A stretch of 40,771 nucleotides of DNA, taken from positions 1 through 40,771 of the forward strand of contig JAAYUV010000115.1 in the NCBI GenBank assembly GCA_012517475.1, written 5' to 3'. The notes under the pieces are model-generated. The model was not told the DNA's origin, searched no databases, and saw only the letters and a program-made list of their open reading frames with translations. Positions 12,463 to 21,063 of the stretch are shown one piece after another. This DNA is from Peptococcaceae bacterium (GTDB lineage Bacteria; Bacillota; Desulfitobacteriia; Desulfitobacteriales; Syntrophobotulaceae). Every line of letters starts with the position of its first letter. The first letter of the stretch is position 1. The translations under genes were made by a program, and so were the position numbers.

Positions 12463-14988
12463 ATGTATTCCACTTTCTTCGGGTTGGAACTAGCCCAGCG
12501 GGCACTGTCAACTTATCAGGCTGCCCTGGATGTTACAGGACATAATATCTCAAACGCCAACACCTCAGGGTACACCCGGCAGCTGGCCAATATCCAGGCA
12601 AGTACTCCCTTGAGCATACAAGCTTCCGGGAAAGAGCTGACACTGGGAACAGGCTCGACGATGGATAATGTCATCAGGGCCAGGGATTATTATGTGGATC
12701 GTCAGTTTAGGTGGGAAACTTCAAAATACGAATATTGGTCAGGTAAACAGGAAGCGTTGACGATGATTGAAGGACTGATGAACGAGCCGTCTGAATACAG
12801 CCTTCATGATGATATGGATAAATTTTGGAATGCCTGGAGCGAGTTGGCCAAAAATCCTGAAAATATGGGAGCCCGTTCTGTTTTGAGGGAAAGAGCCATG
12901 ACGCTCGTTGATACCATGCATCATATTGATCAGCAAATCACAGACCTTCAAAGCGACCTGGATGCCAGTGTGGCAGTAACTGTAAAACAGATTAATACCA
13001 TTGCCGACCAGATTAAGGAGTTAAATACCCAAATTAAGCGTGCTGAGGTGGGATTGGATAATCCCAACGATTTAAAGGACCAGCGTGACGCATTGGTAGA
13101 TGAGCTATCGAAGCTTGTTCCCGTCAGGGTTGTAGAAACCCAGGATCCGGGTTTTACCGACAGAAGTGTCGGTGTTTACAAGATTATTATCGGCAATGAC
13201 GCCGATCCCAATAATGTCCTGGTTAATGACCAGGCGGTAAGACATTTGCAGGATCCCCCGCCCAATATCAATGGCTTTAATCAGGTTGTCTGGGCAGATG
13301 CGTCGGGTTCGGCGGTCAAGTCCGGAGCGGCGGTCGGAGCGCCGCTTACCATTAACGACGGGGATACCCTTAAACTAAACATTGACGGAAACAGTTATGT
13401 GATTGATCTGTCACCGATAAAAGGGACTTACGATGGGACAGCCGGCAAAACGCTGGCGGATCTCGCCGCAAATTTGACCACTCAGATTAACGCAGTATCA
13501 ACAGCGGCTGATGTTACGGTTGCCTATACAGGGGGGCATTTTGAAGTTACCTCGGGTTCCGCCGGTTCCGGTTCTCTGATTGATTTTGAAACAGTTACGG
13601 GCAGTACAGGGAGGATATTTAATGATCCCGCCGCTTTGACCGCTAAGGCCGGGAATACGGGGACGGCTGCTGTAACGGTTACCGGGACTTACACCGGTGA
13701 TGGAAATACGCTTACAGCTACTTACAAAGCAGCTACCAAAGCGGTAGTAACGGCAGGCAGTGCTTTAAGCGGGGCTGCAAATAATTTTTCTGTTGCAGGC
13801 AGCAGCATCTCCATCAATGTAGACGGGGGAGGCGCGGTTGCGCTTGACCTGACAACCCTTGTCAACAGTGCAACGGGCAGCGCTACCTATGATTTTACGG
13901 ATTCCGGCCAGCGCACCGAGTTTATCAGCGACGTACAGGCTTTGATCAATACAACTTCTCTTAACGGTAAAATCACTGTCAGTATGGATTCCGGCAACAA
14001 ATTGGTTTTGACTTCTACCGGAACCAATAGTGGAGCAGCCTCAACTATCGCAATTTCAGGGGTTACAGGATCCGGAAGTTTATTGGGGCTGGCTGCAGCC
14101 ACAACGACGGGTGTAAATTCGGGATGGATCATTACCGATAACGCTACCCCTCCCAATACCGGAACGATTTCCGGTGACAACGGCAGCAATGCCTCGGCGG
14201 TGGCGGGACTTACTGTCACGACAGCATCTGCGTCGGGGCTTGCGGACGGGGATTCTTTTACTATTGATCTTACTCGTCCTGATGCTATGACAAAGCTTGG
14301 TTTTGATACGGAAATTGCCAGCAACTGGGTTGATCTTGGTACTGATATGGGAAAACTGAAAGCCGATATTGAAATACGCGATGAGTATCTTGAAGAATTT
14401 CGTGATCAGATGGATGTTTTAGCTCAAGGGATCGCCAATGCGGTGAATGCCCTCCATAATACCGGACAAGGACTTAAAACAGAAACGACAGGGATTGACT
14501 TTTTTACCGGGGGTACCAGCACCCAGATCACCGCGGCCAGTTTAACGGTGAATTCCACGATTATGAATGACCTTGACAGGATTGCAACGGGAGCTCGAAG
14601 CAGTACCCTGTCGGTAGGGGACGGAAGGGTAGCGTTGGCTATCGCTTCCCTTTCCCAGGGGTGGAAAAGTCTGAACAGTCAGATTGGGAATAATATCTTT
14701 GGGGTGAATGGAGCGAAACCGGTTAACGCCGCTTCATTCGGTGATTATTATAATGCGGCCATTGCCCAGATGGGAGTAGATGTACAGCAGAGTAAACGAA
14801 TGGCGGAGGGGCAATCCGTTCTTGTTACTCATATGGGCAACTTAAGGGAATCCTCTTCCGGTGTTTCTTTGGACGAGGAAATGGCCAATTTGGTTAAATT
14901 TCAAAAAAGCTACAGCGCTGCGGCCAGGATTGTGACGATACTGGACAGTTTGTATGAAAAAATTCTGGGAATGGGTGTAACCAGGTAG
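12463..14988 (+). CDS. flgK: Hook-filament junction protein FlgK, enlarged
   Basis: This encodes 841 aa; FlgK is usually about 450-650. The conserved ends are intact: the N-terminal rod-hook signature FFGLELAQRALSTYQAALDVTGHNISNANT with SGYTRQ (5-40), and the C-terminal SGVSLDEEMANLVKFQKSY (799-817) and ILDSLYEKIL. Between about 275 and 600 a Thr/Ala/Gly-rich insertion contains two similar beta-type units, near 297-376 (TLKLNIDGNSYVIDL, then a helix and GGHFEVTSGSAGSGS) and 447-533 (SINVDGGGAVALDL, then a helix and GNKLVLTSTGTNSG), which look like Flagellin_IN modules. The insert should face outward on the junction. A sigma-28-type promoter and a ribosome site (GAGGGGAACAGG) precede it. Confidence 0.93.
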   Translation: MYSTFFGLELAQRALSTYQAALDVTGHNISNANTSGYTRQLANIQASTPLSIQASGKELTLGTGSTMDNVIRARDYYVDRQFRWETSKYEYWSGKQEALTMIEGLMNEPSEYSLHDDMDKFWNAWSELAKNPENMGARSVLRERAMTLVDTMHHIDQQITDLQSDLDASVAVTVKQINTIADQIKELNTQIKRAEVGLDNPNDLKDQRDALVDELSKLVPVRVVETQDPGFTDRSVGVYKIIIGNDADPNNVLVNDQAVRHLQDPPPNINGFNQVVWADASGSAVKSGAAVGAPLTINDGDTLKLNIDGNSYVIDLSPIKGTYDGTAGKTLADLAANLTTQINAVSTAADVTVAYTGGHFEVTSGSAGSGSLIDFETVTGSTGRIFNDPAALTAKAGNTGTAAVTVTGTYTGDGNTLTATYKAATKAVVTAGSALSGAANNFSVAGSSISINVDGGGAVALDLTTLVNSATGSATYDFTDSGQRTEFISDVQALINTTSLNGKITVSMDSGNKLVLTSTGTNSGAASTIAISGVTGSGSLLGLAAATTTGVNSGWIITDNATPPNTGTISGDNGSNASAVAGLTVTTASASGLADGDSFTIDLTRPDAMTKLGFDTEIASNWVDLGTDMGKLKADIEIRDEYLEEFRDQMDVLAQGIANAVNALHNTGQGLKTETTGIDFFTGGTSTQITAASLTVNSTIMNDLDRIATGARSSTLSVGDGRVALAIASLSQGWKSLNSQIGNNIFGVNGAKPVNAASFGDYYNAAIAQMGVDVQQSKRMAEGQSVLVTHMGNLRESSSGVSLDEEMANLVKFQKSYSAAARIVTILDSLYEKILGMGVTR

Positions 14989-14997
14989 GAGGGATAA

Positions 14998-15933
14998 ATG
15001 ATGCGAGTGACCAATAATATGCTTACCCAAAATCTGCTGAAAAATTTGGAGTATGCCAATAATAAGATGGATCTCATTCAGACCCGTCTTGCTACTGGAG
15101 AAGCCATAACCAAACCGTCCGACGACCCGGTCAAAATTGGTATTTCATTAAGAATAAAAAGCTCGATCACTTCCATGGGGCAGTGGAAAACCAATGCCAG
15201 TGAAGCTCAGACTTATCTCAATACGGCGGAAGGAATTTTGGGGAACATGACATCTATGCTTCAGAGAGTCAGGGAACTGGCGGTGCAGGGGGCAGACGGT
15301 TCCAATTCTAATGATGACCGGGCCCAGATTGCCAAGGAGGTTGACCAGATGACCCAGCAATTTCAGGTGCTTGCCAACAGCCAGGTAGGGAGTAAATATA
15401 TTTTTAGCGGGACCTTGGTTGACACCCCGCCGATGGAAGAATATACCCAACCGATTTCCAGTCCCCCCCCTGCCCTAACCAAGTGGAACGGGAACAGTAC
15501 GCTATTCCAATTCGAAGTGGGATCTAATCTTCAAATGCCGGTATCCGTTGATGGAACCAAACTTTTTGGCATTACGGATAACGGAGACGGAACCCAAAGT
15601 TCTTCGTTTTTTAATACGCTGTATAAATTAAGTTCGTCTTTGTATAGCGGGAACCAGGCACAGACGGAGGAAGCACTCGGGGAGATAGATTCCCAAATCG
15701 ACAATGTGCTGGCTCTGCGGTCCGAATTAGGCGCCAAAACCAATAGAATGGAAGTTATTTCAGATCAGCTGGAAAACAGTATTAATAACTTAAAAGGCAA
15801 TCTTTCCGATATTCAGGATGCGGATATGGCGGAAACCATTATGGAATTCAAGTCTGTCCAAAATGTTTACCGCGCAGCCCTTTCGGTCGGTTCACAAATC
15901 ATACAGCCGTCTCTGGTTGACTTTATGAGATAG
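14998..15933 (+). CDS. flgL: Hook-filament junction protein FlgL
   Basis: This encodes 311 aa. AGGAGGG precedes two adjacent ATGs (14998 and 15001), either of which could start. The N-terminus MRVTNNMLTQNLLKNLEYAN with SGEAI-type continuation (TRLATGEAITKPSDDPV) and the C-terminal NVYRAALSVGSQIIQPSLVDF are flagellin-like helices typical of FlgL. It joins FlgK to the filament at the hook tip. It begins nine bases after flgK. The central part (about 135-235) is variable, with proline-rich turns. Length is near the family norm. Confidence 0.94.
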   Translation: MMRVTNNMLTQNLLKNLEYANNKMDLIQTRLATGEAITKPSDDPVKIGISLRIKSSITSMGQWKTNASEAQTYLNTAEGILGNMTSMLQRVRELAVQGADGSNSNDDRAQIAKEVDQMTQQFQVLANSQVGSKYIFSGTLVDTPPMEEYTQPISSPPPALTKWNGNSTLFQFEVGSNLQMPVSVDGTKLFGITDNGDGTQSSSFFNTLYKLSSSLYSGNQAQTEEALGEIDSQIDNVLALRSELGAKTNRMEVISDQLENSINNLKGNLSDIQDADMAETIMEFKSVQNVYRAALSVGSQIIQPSLVDFMR

Positions 15934-15968
15934 TTCTCAAAATTCAGACCTTTCCGGGAGTGATAGCC

Positions 15969-16529
15969 TTGATAGACCTGCGGATATCCCAACAATTTGC
16001 AAGATTGGGGCTTCAGATTAATGATGTTCAATATGAACTGAAACAGACGAAACCCGATCTGGAAGTAAAACAGTTGCCGGCTGAACTCGACCTGGAAATT
16101 ACCAATCCCGATTTGAAAATTGACTACACTCCCATGCTGGAGTCAATCGGCTTGGGCAGTTTTGCCTTTGTAACCCGTACTTTTGTGGATGCCGCTAAGG
16201 AAGAATATTTAATGAATTTGGAAAAGGAGATGCAGGTAGGGGATCAGATCGGAGCTATTGAGAATGAGATGTCTATCGGGGACATCCTTTTTAAATCGAC
16301 TGAGCCCAAAGAAGCGGAAATTGAACTGGCAGCGATTTCACCCATTGAGATTACCTATATCCCGGCAACAGTCAAACCGAATGCAGAGCTCGGGGGAGTC
16401 GAATTTAACCTGAACTATGGAAGTATATCGGTGGAAAATTTTGTTTTTCCGTCAGTTAAGGGATATTTGGAACAGGAACCATACTTAAAAATCGAGCCTG
16501 TTGGGCAGGCTTTGGATAGAAGGAAATAA
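15969..16529 (+). CDS. DUF6470 (YviE-like) protein
   Basis: This encodes 186 aa from a TTG at 15969, for which GGGAG sits 8 bases upstream; a GTG at 15960 in the same frame is too close to that site. The product has repeated short acidic/beta strands, for example LEVKQLPAELDLEITNPDLKIDY and IEITYIPATVKPN, with no membrane segment. In Firmicutes this gene lies between flgL and fliW, as here; the B. subtilis member is yviE, whose role is not defined to my knowledge. It is co-transcribed, with FliW 30 bases on. Function unassigned; the family call rests on order and pattern. Confidence 0.75.
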   Translation: MIDLRISQQFARLGLQINDVQYELKQTKPDLEVKQLPAELDLEITNPDLKIDYTPMLESIGLGSFAFVTRTFVDAAKEEYLMNLEKEMQVGDQIGAIENEMSIGDILFKSTEPKEAEIELAAISPIEITYIPATVKPNAELGGVEFNLNYGSISVENFVFPSVKGYLEQEPYLKIEPVGQALDRRK

Positions 16530-16559
16530 GCTAGAAATTTGTCAAGGAGCTGTTGGATT

Positions 16560-17006
16560 ATGGCAAACGAAAAGAAAGTGATTACGTTTCCAAAAGGGCT
16601 GCCAGGTTTTGAGGAAGAAAAGTCCTTCATTTTGAGCGAAGAAGAGGGGATTCCTTTAGCCCAGCTGGATTCCGAGAGAAATAAGGAAATCGGATTTGTT
16701 CTTTTACGTCCCCAGCTTTTCTTTTCGGAATATCTTCCTGGAGTTGATCTTACCCCTGATGAAATTGAACTAATGGAAATTGGCCCGGACGATCAGGTGG
16801 ATGTTTGGGCTATTATGACATTGTGTTTGAAAGATATGTCCCTTTCCACGGTTAATTTACGGGCTCCCCTTATTATCAATTCCAGAACCAACAAAGGAAT
16901 CCAGATTATCCTCGGTGATGAGAGCTTTTCCTACCGGCAGCAAATATTTTCCGGGATGGAGAATCATCCGGGGGCAGAGGGCGCCAGGGAGGGGGCAATC
17001 GGCTAA
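16560..17006 (+). CDS. fliW: Flagellar assembly factor FliW
   Basis: This encodes 148 aa from the ATG at 16560 behind AAGGAGCTG. The family start ITFPKGLPGFEEEKSFIL (10-27) is present, followed by FVLLRPQLFFSEYLPG and the central acidic segment of the beta-barrel, and NLRAPLIINSRTNKGIQIIL near the end. FliW binds cytoplasmic flagellin; when flagellin is exported, FliW is freed to bind and block CsrA. The stop is immediately followed by the csrA ATG, so the two are tightly coupled. Position directly before csrA and flagellin is the hallmark of this circuit. Confidence 0.95.
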   Translation: MANEKKVITFPKGLPGFEEEKSFILSEEEGIPLAQLDSERNKEIGFVLLRPQLFFSEYLPGVDLTPDEIELMEIGPDDQVDVWAIMTLCLKDMSLSTVNLRAPLIINSRTNKGIQIILGDESFSYRQQIFSGMENHPGAEGAREGAIG

Positions 17007-17267
17007 ATGCTTGTTTTATCAAGAAAAGTAAACGAGAGAATCCTGATTGGTGATGATATTGAAATTATCATTGTTGCCGCAGCCGGTGACAATGTGCGCA
17101 TTGGGATCAAAGCGCCCAAGGATGTAAAAATCCTGCGCAGCGAAGTGTACGAGGAAGTCCAGAAACAAAATATGGAGGCCGTTTCAGTTATCAAATTTGA
17201 TGATGAAACCGTGTCTGCAAAATTAAAAGAAATGTTGAACGGCCAGATTGATAAAAATAAGAAATAA
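17007..17267 (+). CDS. csrA: RNA-binding regulator CsrA
   Basis: This encodes 86 aa, starting directly after the fliW stop. The N-terminus MLVLSRKVNERILIGDDIEI and VRIGIKAPKDVKILRSEVYEEV are textbook CsrA, giving the five-strand dimer that binds GGA in RNA hairpin loops. At 86 residues it is slightly longer than the usual 60-75; the C-terminal tail (SVIKFDDETVSAKLKEML) is typical of Firmicute members that interact with FliW. It probably represses flagellin translation through the leader at 17461-17540. A rho-independent terminator follows at 17294. Confidence 0.96.
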   Translation: MLVLSRKVNERILIGDDIEIIIVAAAGDNVRIGIKAPKDVKILRSEVYEEVQKQNMEAVSVIKFDDETVSAKLKEMLNGQIDKNKK

Positions 17268-17293
17268 TCATACATATCTTATAAATTGAATGG

Positions 17294-17318
17294 GGCTCTC
17301 TGAGGAGAGTCTTTTTTT
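17294..17318 (+). terminator. Terminator after csrA
   Basis: GGCTCTC (17294-17300), loop TGAG, GAGAGTC (17305-17311) followed by seven T. A 7-bp stem with one G-T pair. It separates the flgM-csrA transcript from the flagellin unit. Confidence 0.8.
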
Positions 17319-17397
17319 ATAAACAATCAAAGATAAAATCCATTTGATATTATTATTAAACGAAATAGAAAGATATTAAGAGATATTCAACTGTAAT

Positions 17398-17426
17398 TTG
17401 CAATAAACGCTTTTTTTGGCTATAAA
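17398..17426 (+). promoter_or_regulatory. Flagellin promoter candidate
   Basis: TTGCAA (17398-17403) and TATAAA (17421-17426) with a 17-base spacer look like a vegetative promoter. The overlapping GGCTATAA could also be a degenerate sigma-28 -10, but no TAAA stands at the right distance. Transcription would begin near 17433, giving a leader of roughly 105 bases. Confidence 0.45.
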
Positions 17427-17460
17427 GATTAATTTTGTTTAGACGAAATTATGGGTAAGT

Positions 17461-17540
17461 AGGAGGTTTCCATTGCCGGCGGAAACCGAAAACAACTTAT
17501 CGCATGGATGCGATAAAGAAAATTCATGGAGGGATAATCA
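17461..17540 (+). promoter_or_regulatory. Flagellin leader with CsrA-type sites
   Basis: Two hairpins are visible: GGTTTCC (17464-17470) with GGAAACC (17481-17487), and TTATCGCA (17497-17504) with TGCGATAA (17509-17516). The second presents GGA (17506-17508) in its TGGA loop, the shape CsrA recognises. A second GGA (17528-17530) begins the GGAGGG ribosome site of flagellin, 22 bases further. This mirrors the two-site arrangement known for hag of B. subtilis. Another AGGAGG lies at 17461-17466 at the foot of the first hairpin. Confidence 0.65.
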
Positions 17541-17550
17541 TGATAGTTAA
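17473..17550 (+). CDS. Possible 25-aa leader ORF overlapping flagellin
   Basis: A TTG at 17473 stands 6 bases after AGGAGG (17461-17466), and the frame stays open for 25 codons, passing through the CsrA-type hairpin and ending in TAA at 17548-17550, inside flagellin codons 3-4. The peptide has no motif (it begins PAETENNL). The ideal ribosome-site spacing is what suggests translation; the start codon is weak and the frame short, so it may be a coincidence. Confidence 0.25.
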   Translation: MPAETENNLSHGCDKENSWRDNHDS

Positions 17551-19009
17551 CACCAACATTGCGAGCTTAAATGCTCAAAGAAGCCTTAACGGCACCAACG
17601 GTGCGATGCAGAAATCTCTGGAGAAACTTTCTTCAGGATACCGCATCAACAAAGCTGCCGATGATGCAGCAGGTCTGGCCATCTCTGAAAAAATGCGCGG
17701 TCAGATCAAAGGTTTGAACCAAGCTGTCCGCAACGCCCAGAGTGGTATTTCCTTAATCCAGACTGCTGAAGGCGCTCTGAACGAGACCCACAGCATCCTT
17801 CAGAGGATGAGGGAACTGGCAGTCCAATCAGCATCTGATACGAACACGTCTGATGATCGGTCCAAAATCCAGGCTGAAATGGATCAGTTAGCCAAAGAAA
17901 TTTCCCGTATTTCCAATACAACTGAGTTCAATACCCAAAACCTGTTGGCAGGTGGATTAAACGACACATTCCATATCGGTGCAAACGCAGGGCAAAATAT
18001 TTCCCTGTCGGTCAGCGCTATGGATGCGAAAGCATTAGGTGTTTCTGGTGACTCCGTTGCATTAGGTTCCTTTACTACTGCCGGCGGTGTTACATCTGTT
18101 TCCAACTTGGGCGCAGGGTTGACCGCACAACAATACAAAATTACTTCAACTGCAACGGCAGGTACTTCCGGCGCAACTGCAACTGCAGCAGCTACAACAA
18201 CCGGTGGCGCCAGTACTATTGGAACGATCGGTGGGGCTGAATATACCGGTGTAAATAATGCTCAGCTGAAAATCCGTATCGACAGTATTGATGGATCCAA
18301 TGTACCAACAGCGATATCGGTTTCATTTGACAACGGTACGACTTGGGGGGCATCAACTGCATATTCAGCCGGTATGAGCATAGGGAATGGCTTGACCTGG
18401 ACTGCAGGTGCAGGCACCTATGTAGCTGGTAACCAAGTTTCTGCATCTTTGACAGCCGCATCCTATACTGCGCAATTAGTTAATAGTGCTAATGCAGCTG
18501 TTGGAAGTGCTGTTACACTGAATAGGTCACAGACCTCAACCCTTATCGGTGATTCGGCAACAGGTGCGACTGTACAAATTAACTTTGCTGCAGGCGGTAT
18601 TACAGCTGCAACCAATGCTAACCTGTTTACTGTTACAACCCAGGCATCCACACAAGCTCAAATCGGCGTTGGTGGAACTGTAACCGCTTTAGCAGATACC
18701 AAAGCAGGAATTAACGTATCCGGTCAAGGCGCAGCCAATACAGCAATCACAACCATCGACAATGCAATTAAGCTAGTATCACAGGAGCGTTCCAAACTCG
18801 GTGCTATGCAGAACCGTCTGGAGCACACCATCAACAACCTGAACGCAGCTTCCGAGAACCTGACTTCTGCAGAATCCAACATTCGCGATGTGGATATGGC
18901 TGCTGAAATGTCAGCCTTCACCAAGAACCAGATCCTCAGCCAGGCCGGTGTGGCTATGCTGGCGCAGGCCAATCAGGTACCCCAGGCTGTTCTCAAACTC
19001 TTGGGTTGA
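17540..19009 (+). CDS. Flagellin
   Basis: This encodes 489 aa from the ATG at 17540 behind GGAGGG. The N-terminal D0/D1 region [18 protein letters not shown], then [19 protein letters not shown] and the C-terminal helices [21 protein letters not shown] followed by [11 protein letters not shown] are textbook flagellin. It polymerises into the filament after export with FliS. The centre (about 175-400) is a Gly/Ala/Thr-rich variable domain exposed on the filament, with several Ser/Thr runs that could be glycosylated. It is preceded by its own promoter and regulated leader and followed by a strong hairpin. Gene names hag/fliC vary by species; I give none. Confidence 0.97.
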   Translation: MIVNTNIASLNAQRSLNGTNGAMQKSLEKLSSGYRINKAADDAAGLAISEKMRGQIKGLNQAVRNAQSGISLIQTAEGALNETHSILQRMRELAVQSASDTNTSDDRSKIQAEMDQLAKEISRISNTTEFNTQNLLAGGLNDTFHIGANAGQNISLSVSAMDAKALGVSGDSVALGSFTTAGGVTSVSNLGAGLTAQQYKITSTATAGTSGATATAAATTTGGASTIGTIGGAEYTGVNNAQLKIRIDSIDGSNVPTAISVSFDNGTTWGASTAYSAGMSIGNGLTWTAGAGTYVAGNQVSASLTAASYTAQLVNSANAAVGSAVTLNRSQTSTLIGDSATGATVQINFAAGGITAATNANLFTVTTQASTQAQIGVGGTVTALADTKAGINVSGQGAANTAITTIDNAIKLVSQERSKLGAMQNRLEHTINNLNAASENLTSAESNIRDVDMAAEMSAFTKNQILSQAGVAMLAQANQVPQAVLKLLG

Positions 19010-19043
19010 TCATTATCTTCGTACAAGTCAGCCGGCATATAGC

Positions 19044-19074
19044 AGGAGCCGACCGGTCCTACCGGTCGGCTCCT
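19044..19074. terminator. Very stable hairpin after flagellin
   Basis: AGGAGCCGACCGGT (19044-19057), CCT loop, ACCGGTCGGCTCCT (19061-19074): a perfect 14-bp GC-rich stem 35 bases after the stop. No T-run follows (GACAACTATAG), so it may terminate, or protect the abundant flagellin mRNA from 3' decay. A second 7-bp hairpin, GTATTCG / CGAATAC (19095-19115), comes next. Confidence 0.7.
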
Positions 19075-19178
19075 GACAACTATAGTAATACTCTGTATTC
19101 GGCGTAAGCGAATACTTTCATATAGGGATTCATAAAGGGATTGGTTCTCTATATTAGAGAGTGAGAGGAGGGATAAAA

Positions 19179-19550
19179 ATGGTTAGCCCTATCCAGCCAA
19201 CCGGGCAGGTACCTGTAATACCAATTGATACGTTTGCCGGTCAGAAGTTGGAACGCGGCCAGGAGGATATGCCCCGTCTGGTCGTGGACAAGAAAAGCGA
19301 TGTATCCTCAGCCAAGGAAGAGGTTCCGAGGGAAGAGGTTGAAAAGGCGGCAGAAAAATTAAATCGCTTAATGGGTTTGATAGAGAAAAGAATGAAATTT
19401 GAGATACATGAGAAAACCAACAGAGTTATGGTTAAAATTATTGATGAACAAAGCGGAGAGGTTTTAACGGAAATCCCACCCAAAAAGGTACTGGACATGT
19501 TGAGTTCTTTTGAAGAGTTTGTTGGATTATTAGTGGATAAAAAAGTATAA
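19179..19550 (+). CDS. flaG: FlaG family protein
   Basis: This encodes 123 aa from the ATG at 19179 behind GAGGAGGG. The first 50 residues are polar and unstructured. The rest is the compact FlaG domain: VEKAAEKLNRLMGLIEKRMKFEIHEKTNRV then VKIIDEQSGEVLTEIPPKKVLDM (about 45-105). FlaG is linked to filament length and stands next to fliD in many bacteria, but its mechanism is not settled. A small perfect palindrome TCTCTA-TAT-TAGAGA (19146-19160) precedes its ribosome site. fliD begins 33 bases after its stop. Confidence 0.9.
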   Translation: MVSPIQPTGQVPVIPIDTFAGQKLERGQEDMPRLVVDKKSDVSSAKEEVPREEVEKAAEKLNRLMGLIEKRMKFEIHEKTNRVMVKIIDEQSGEVLTEIPPKKVLDMLSSFEEFVGLLVDKKV

Positions 19551-19583
19551 TAAAATTCTAAGATATTATTTGGGGGTGAAAAG

Positions 19584-21029
19584 ATGTCTTCAAGCAGTGT
19601 AAATTTAGCAGGCATATCCGGCTATGATTTCAGCGGCATCGTGGAAGCCATGGTGACGAAATACAGTACGCCTTTGACCCGGATGACGGAGAAACAAACT
19701 ACGCTGGAAACAAAGAAAAATGCCTGGAGAGACATCAATACCCGGCTGTCCGCTTTGGAAAACACCTTGGATAAATTGCGGCAGTCTTCAACCTGGGCAG
19801 CAACTTCGGCAGCTTCCAGCAACACAGATATTCTGAGTGCCAAGAGTACGGCCGGAACTGTCAAAGGCAGCTACAATATTAAGGTTACGCAATTGGCTGC
19901 GGCACAGACTGCAGTGAGCAGTATCCAGACAGTAGAGAAAAGTTCTTCTTCCACCGGTGTATCGGCCGGCACATTCCGGATTACATCCGGTGAGAAGACA
20001 GCTGTTATTTCAGTTGATGCCGGGGATAGTCTGGATGAGATCGCTCAAGCCATCAATAATGCCAAAGTCGGAGTAAACGCTTCGGTTATTAAAGTTGACG
20101 GCGGATATAGATTGGCCCTGCTTTCTGCGCAAACGGGAACGGAGAATGCGGCTTCATTTCAGGAGGTTTCGGGGACAGTTCTCCACACCCTTGGAGTGTT
20201 AAATGGGAGCAATGCTTTAAATGTCAGTCAGGAAGCCAAAGACGCCAAGATCGTTGTAAACGGGATCTCTGAAATTACCAGTTCATCGAATACTGTAACC
20301 TCTGCCATACCCGGCATGACCTTAACCTTGAATGAAGAAGCGCCGGCTACCACTGTGATAGTCAATGTTTCCGCGGACTATTCACAAGCGCAGAGCGCTG
20401 TCCAGAGTTTTATAGACCAGTATAATTCTACGATGACATTTATTGAGGACAAACTCAAATATGTTAAAGATACCAAAACTAAAGGAGATCTGTTTGCTGA
20501 CCCGGTATTGCAGGGTATACAGAGCAGGTTAAGGGGCATGGTATCGGGAAGCATGAATAATCCTACAAGCCCTTTTAAAAATCTTTCTGAAATGGGTATT
20601 ACAACGTCTTCCGATGATTTTGGAAAAAGCGCCAGTCTTGAGTTTGACACTGCCAAATTTACAGAGGCCCTGGAAAAAAATGCAGACAGTGTTGCCAATT
20701 TATTTGGTGCGGCTTCCGGAGGGGTAGAACCGGTTACCGAATCTTCGCAAACAGAAAGTGCTCAGGGCTTAGCCAACATCATGAAGGAATATCTCCATCC
20801 CATGGTGATGTATCAGGGGACAATCGATAAGACCGAAAACAACTATGATCAGCAGCTGACCGACCTGAAAAAACAGATAGAAGATTTTAATGAAAAGATA
20901 GCTGATTACGAAGAAAGAACCAGACTCAGGTTTTCAGCTTTGGAAACCCAGCTGGCGAGTTTGGACAGCCAGAGTAACTGGCTGACAAGTCAGATTAATT
21001 CCATGAGTAAATCCGACAGCAAAAGCTAA
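19584..21029 (+). CDS. fliD: Filament cap protein FliD
   Basis: This encodes 481 aa behind GGGGGTGAAA. The N-terminal GISGYDFSGIVEAMVTKYSTPL (12-33) is the FliD signature, followed by a heptad region (KNAWRDINTRLSALENTLDKL). The middle holds an IN-like motif (SGEKTAVISVDAGDSLDEIAQ) and the C-terminus a coiled coil (YDQQLTDLKKQIEDFNEKI, TQLASLDSQSNWLTSQI). FliD caps the filament and guides flagellin polymerisation. It lies in the usual flaG-fliD-fliS order. Sequence length and domains are normal. Confidence 0.95.
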   Translation: MSSSSVNLAGISGYDFSGIVEAMVTKYSTPLTRMTEKQTTLETKKNAWRDINTRLSALENTLDKLRQSSTWAATSAASSNTDILSAKSTAGTVKGSYNIKVTQLAAAQTAVSSIQTVEKSSSSTGVSAGTFRITSGEKTAVISVDAGDSLDEIAQAINNAKVGVNASVIKVDGGYRLALLSAQTGTENAASFQEVSGTVLHTLGVLNGSNALNVSQEAKDAKIVVNGISEITSSSNTVTSAIPGMTLTLNEEAPATTVIVNVSADYSQAQSAVQSFIDQYNSTMTFIEDKLKYVKDTKTKGDLFADPVLQGIQSRLRGMVSGSMNNPTSPFKNLSEMGITTSSDDFGKSASLEFDTAKFTEALEKNADSVANLFGAASGGVEPVTESSQTESAQGLANIMKEYLHPMVMYQGTIDKTENNYDQQLTDLKKQIEDFNEKIADYEERTRLRFSALETQLASLDSQSNWLTSQINSMSKSDSKS

Positions 21030-21063
21030 AGGTTTAAAATAAATTGTTAAGAGGGGTGTTGTT

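Noticed and set aside
16278-16300. GGGGACATCC near the DUF6470 gene as a third REP copy
   Set aside because: Only the first ten bases resemble the element; no TGTCCCC arm follows, and the stretch is coding.
18150-18700. Tandem Ala/Thr repeats in flagellin suggestive of an array
   Set aside because: These are low-complexity codons of the variable flagellin domain without a fixed unit length; no CRISPR or satellite pattern.
20170-20190. GGGGACAGTTC in fliD as a REP copy
   Set aside because: It is coding sequence, no second arm, and the centre does not match copies A or B.
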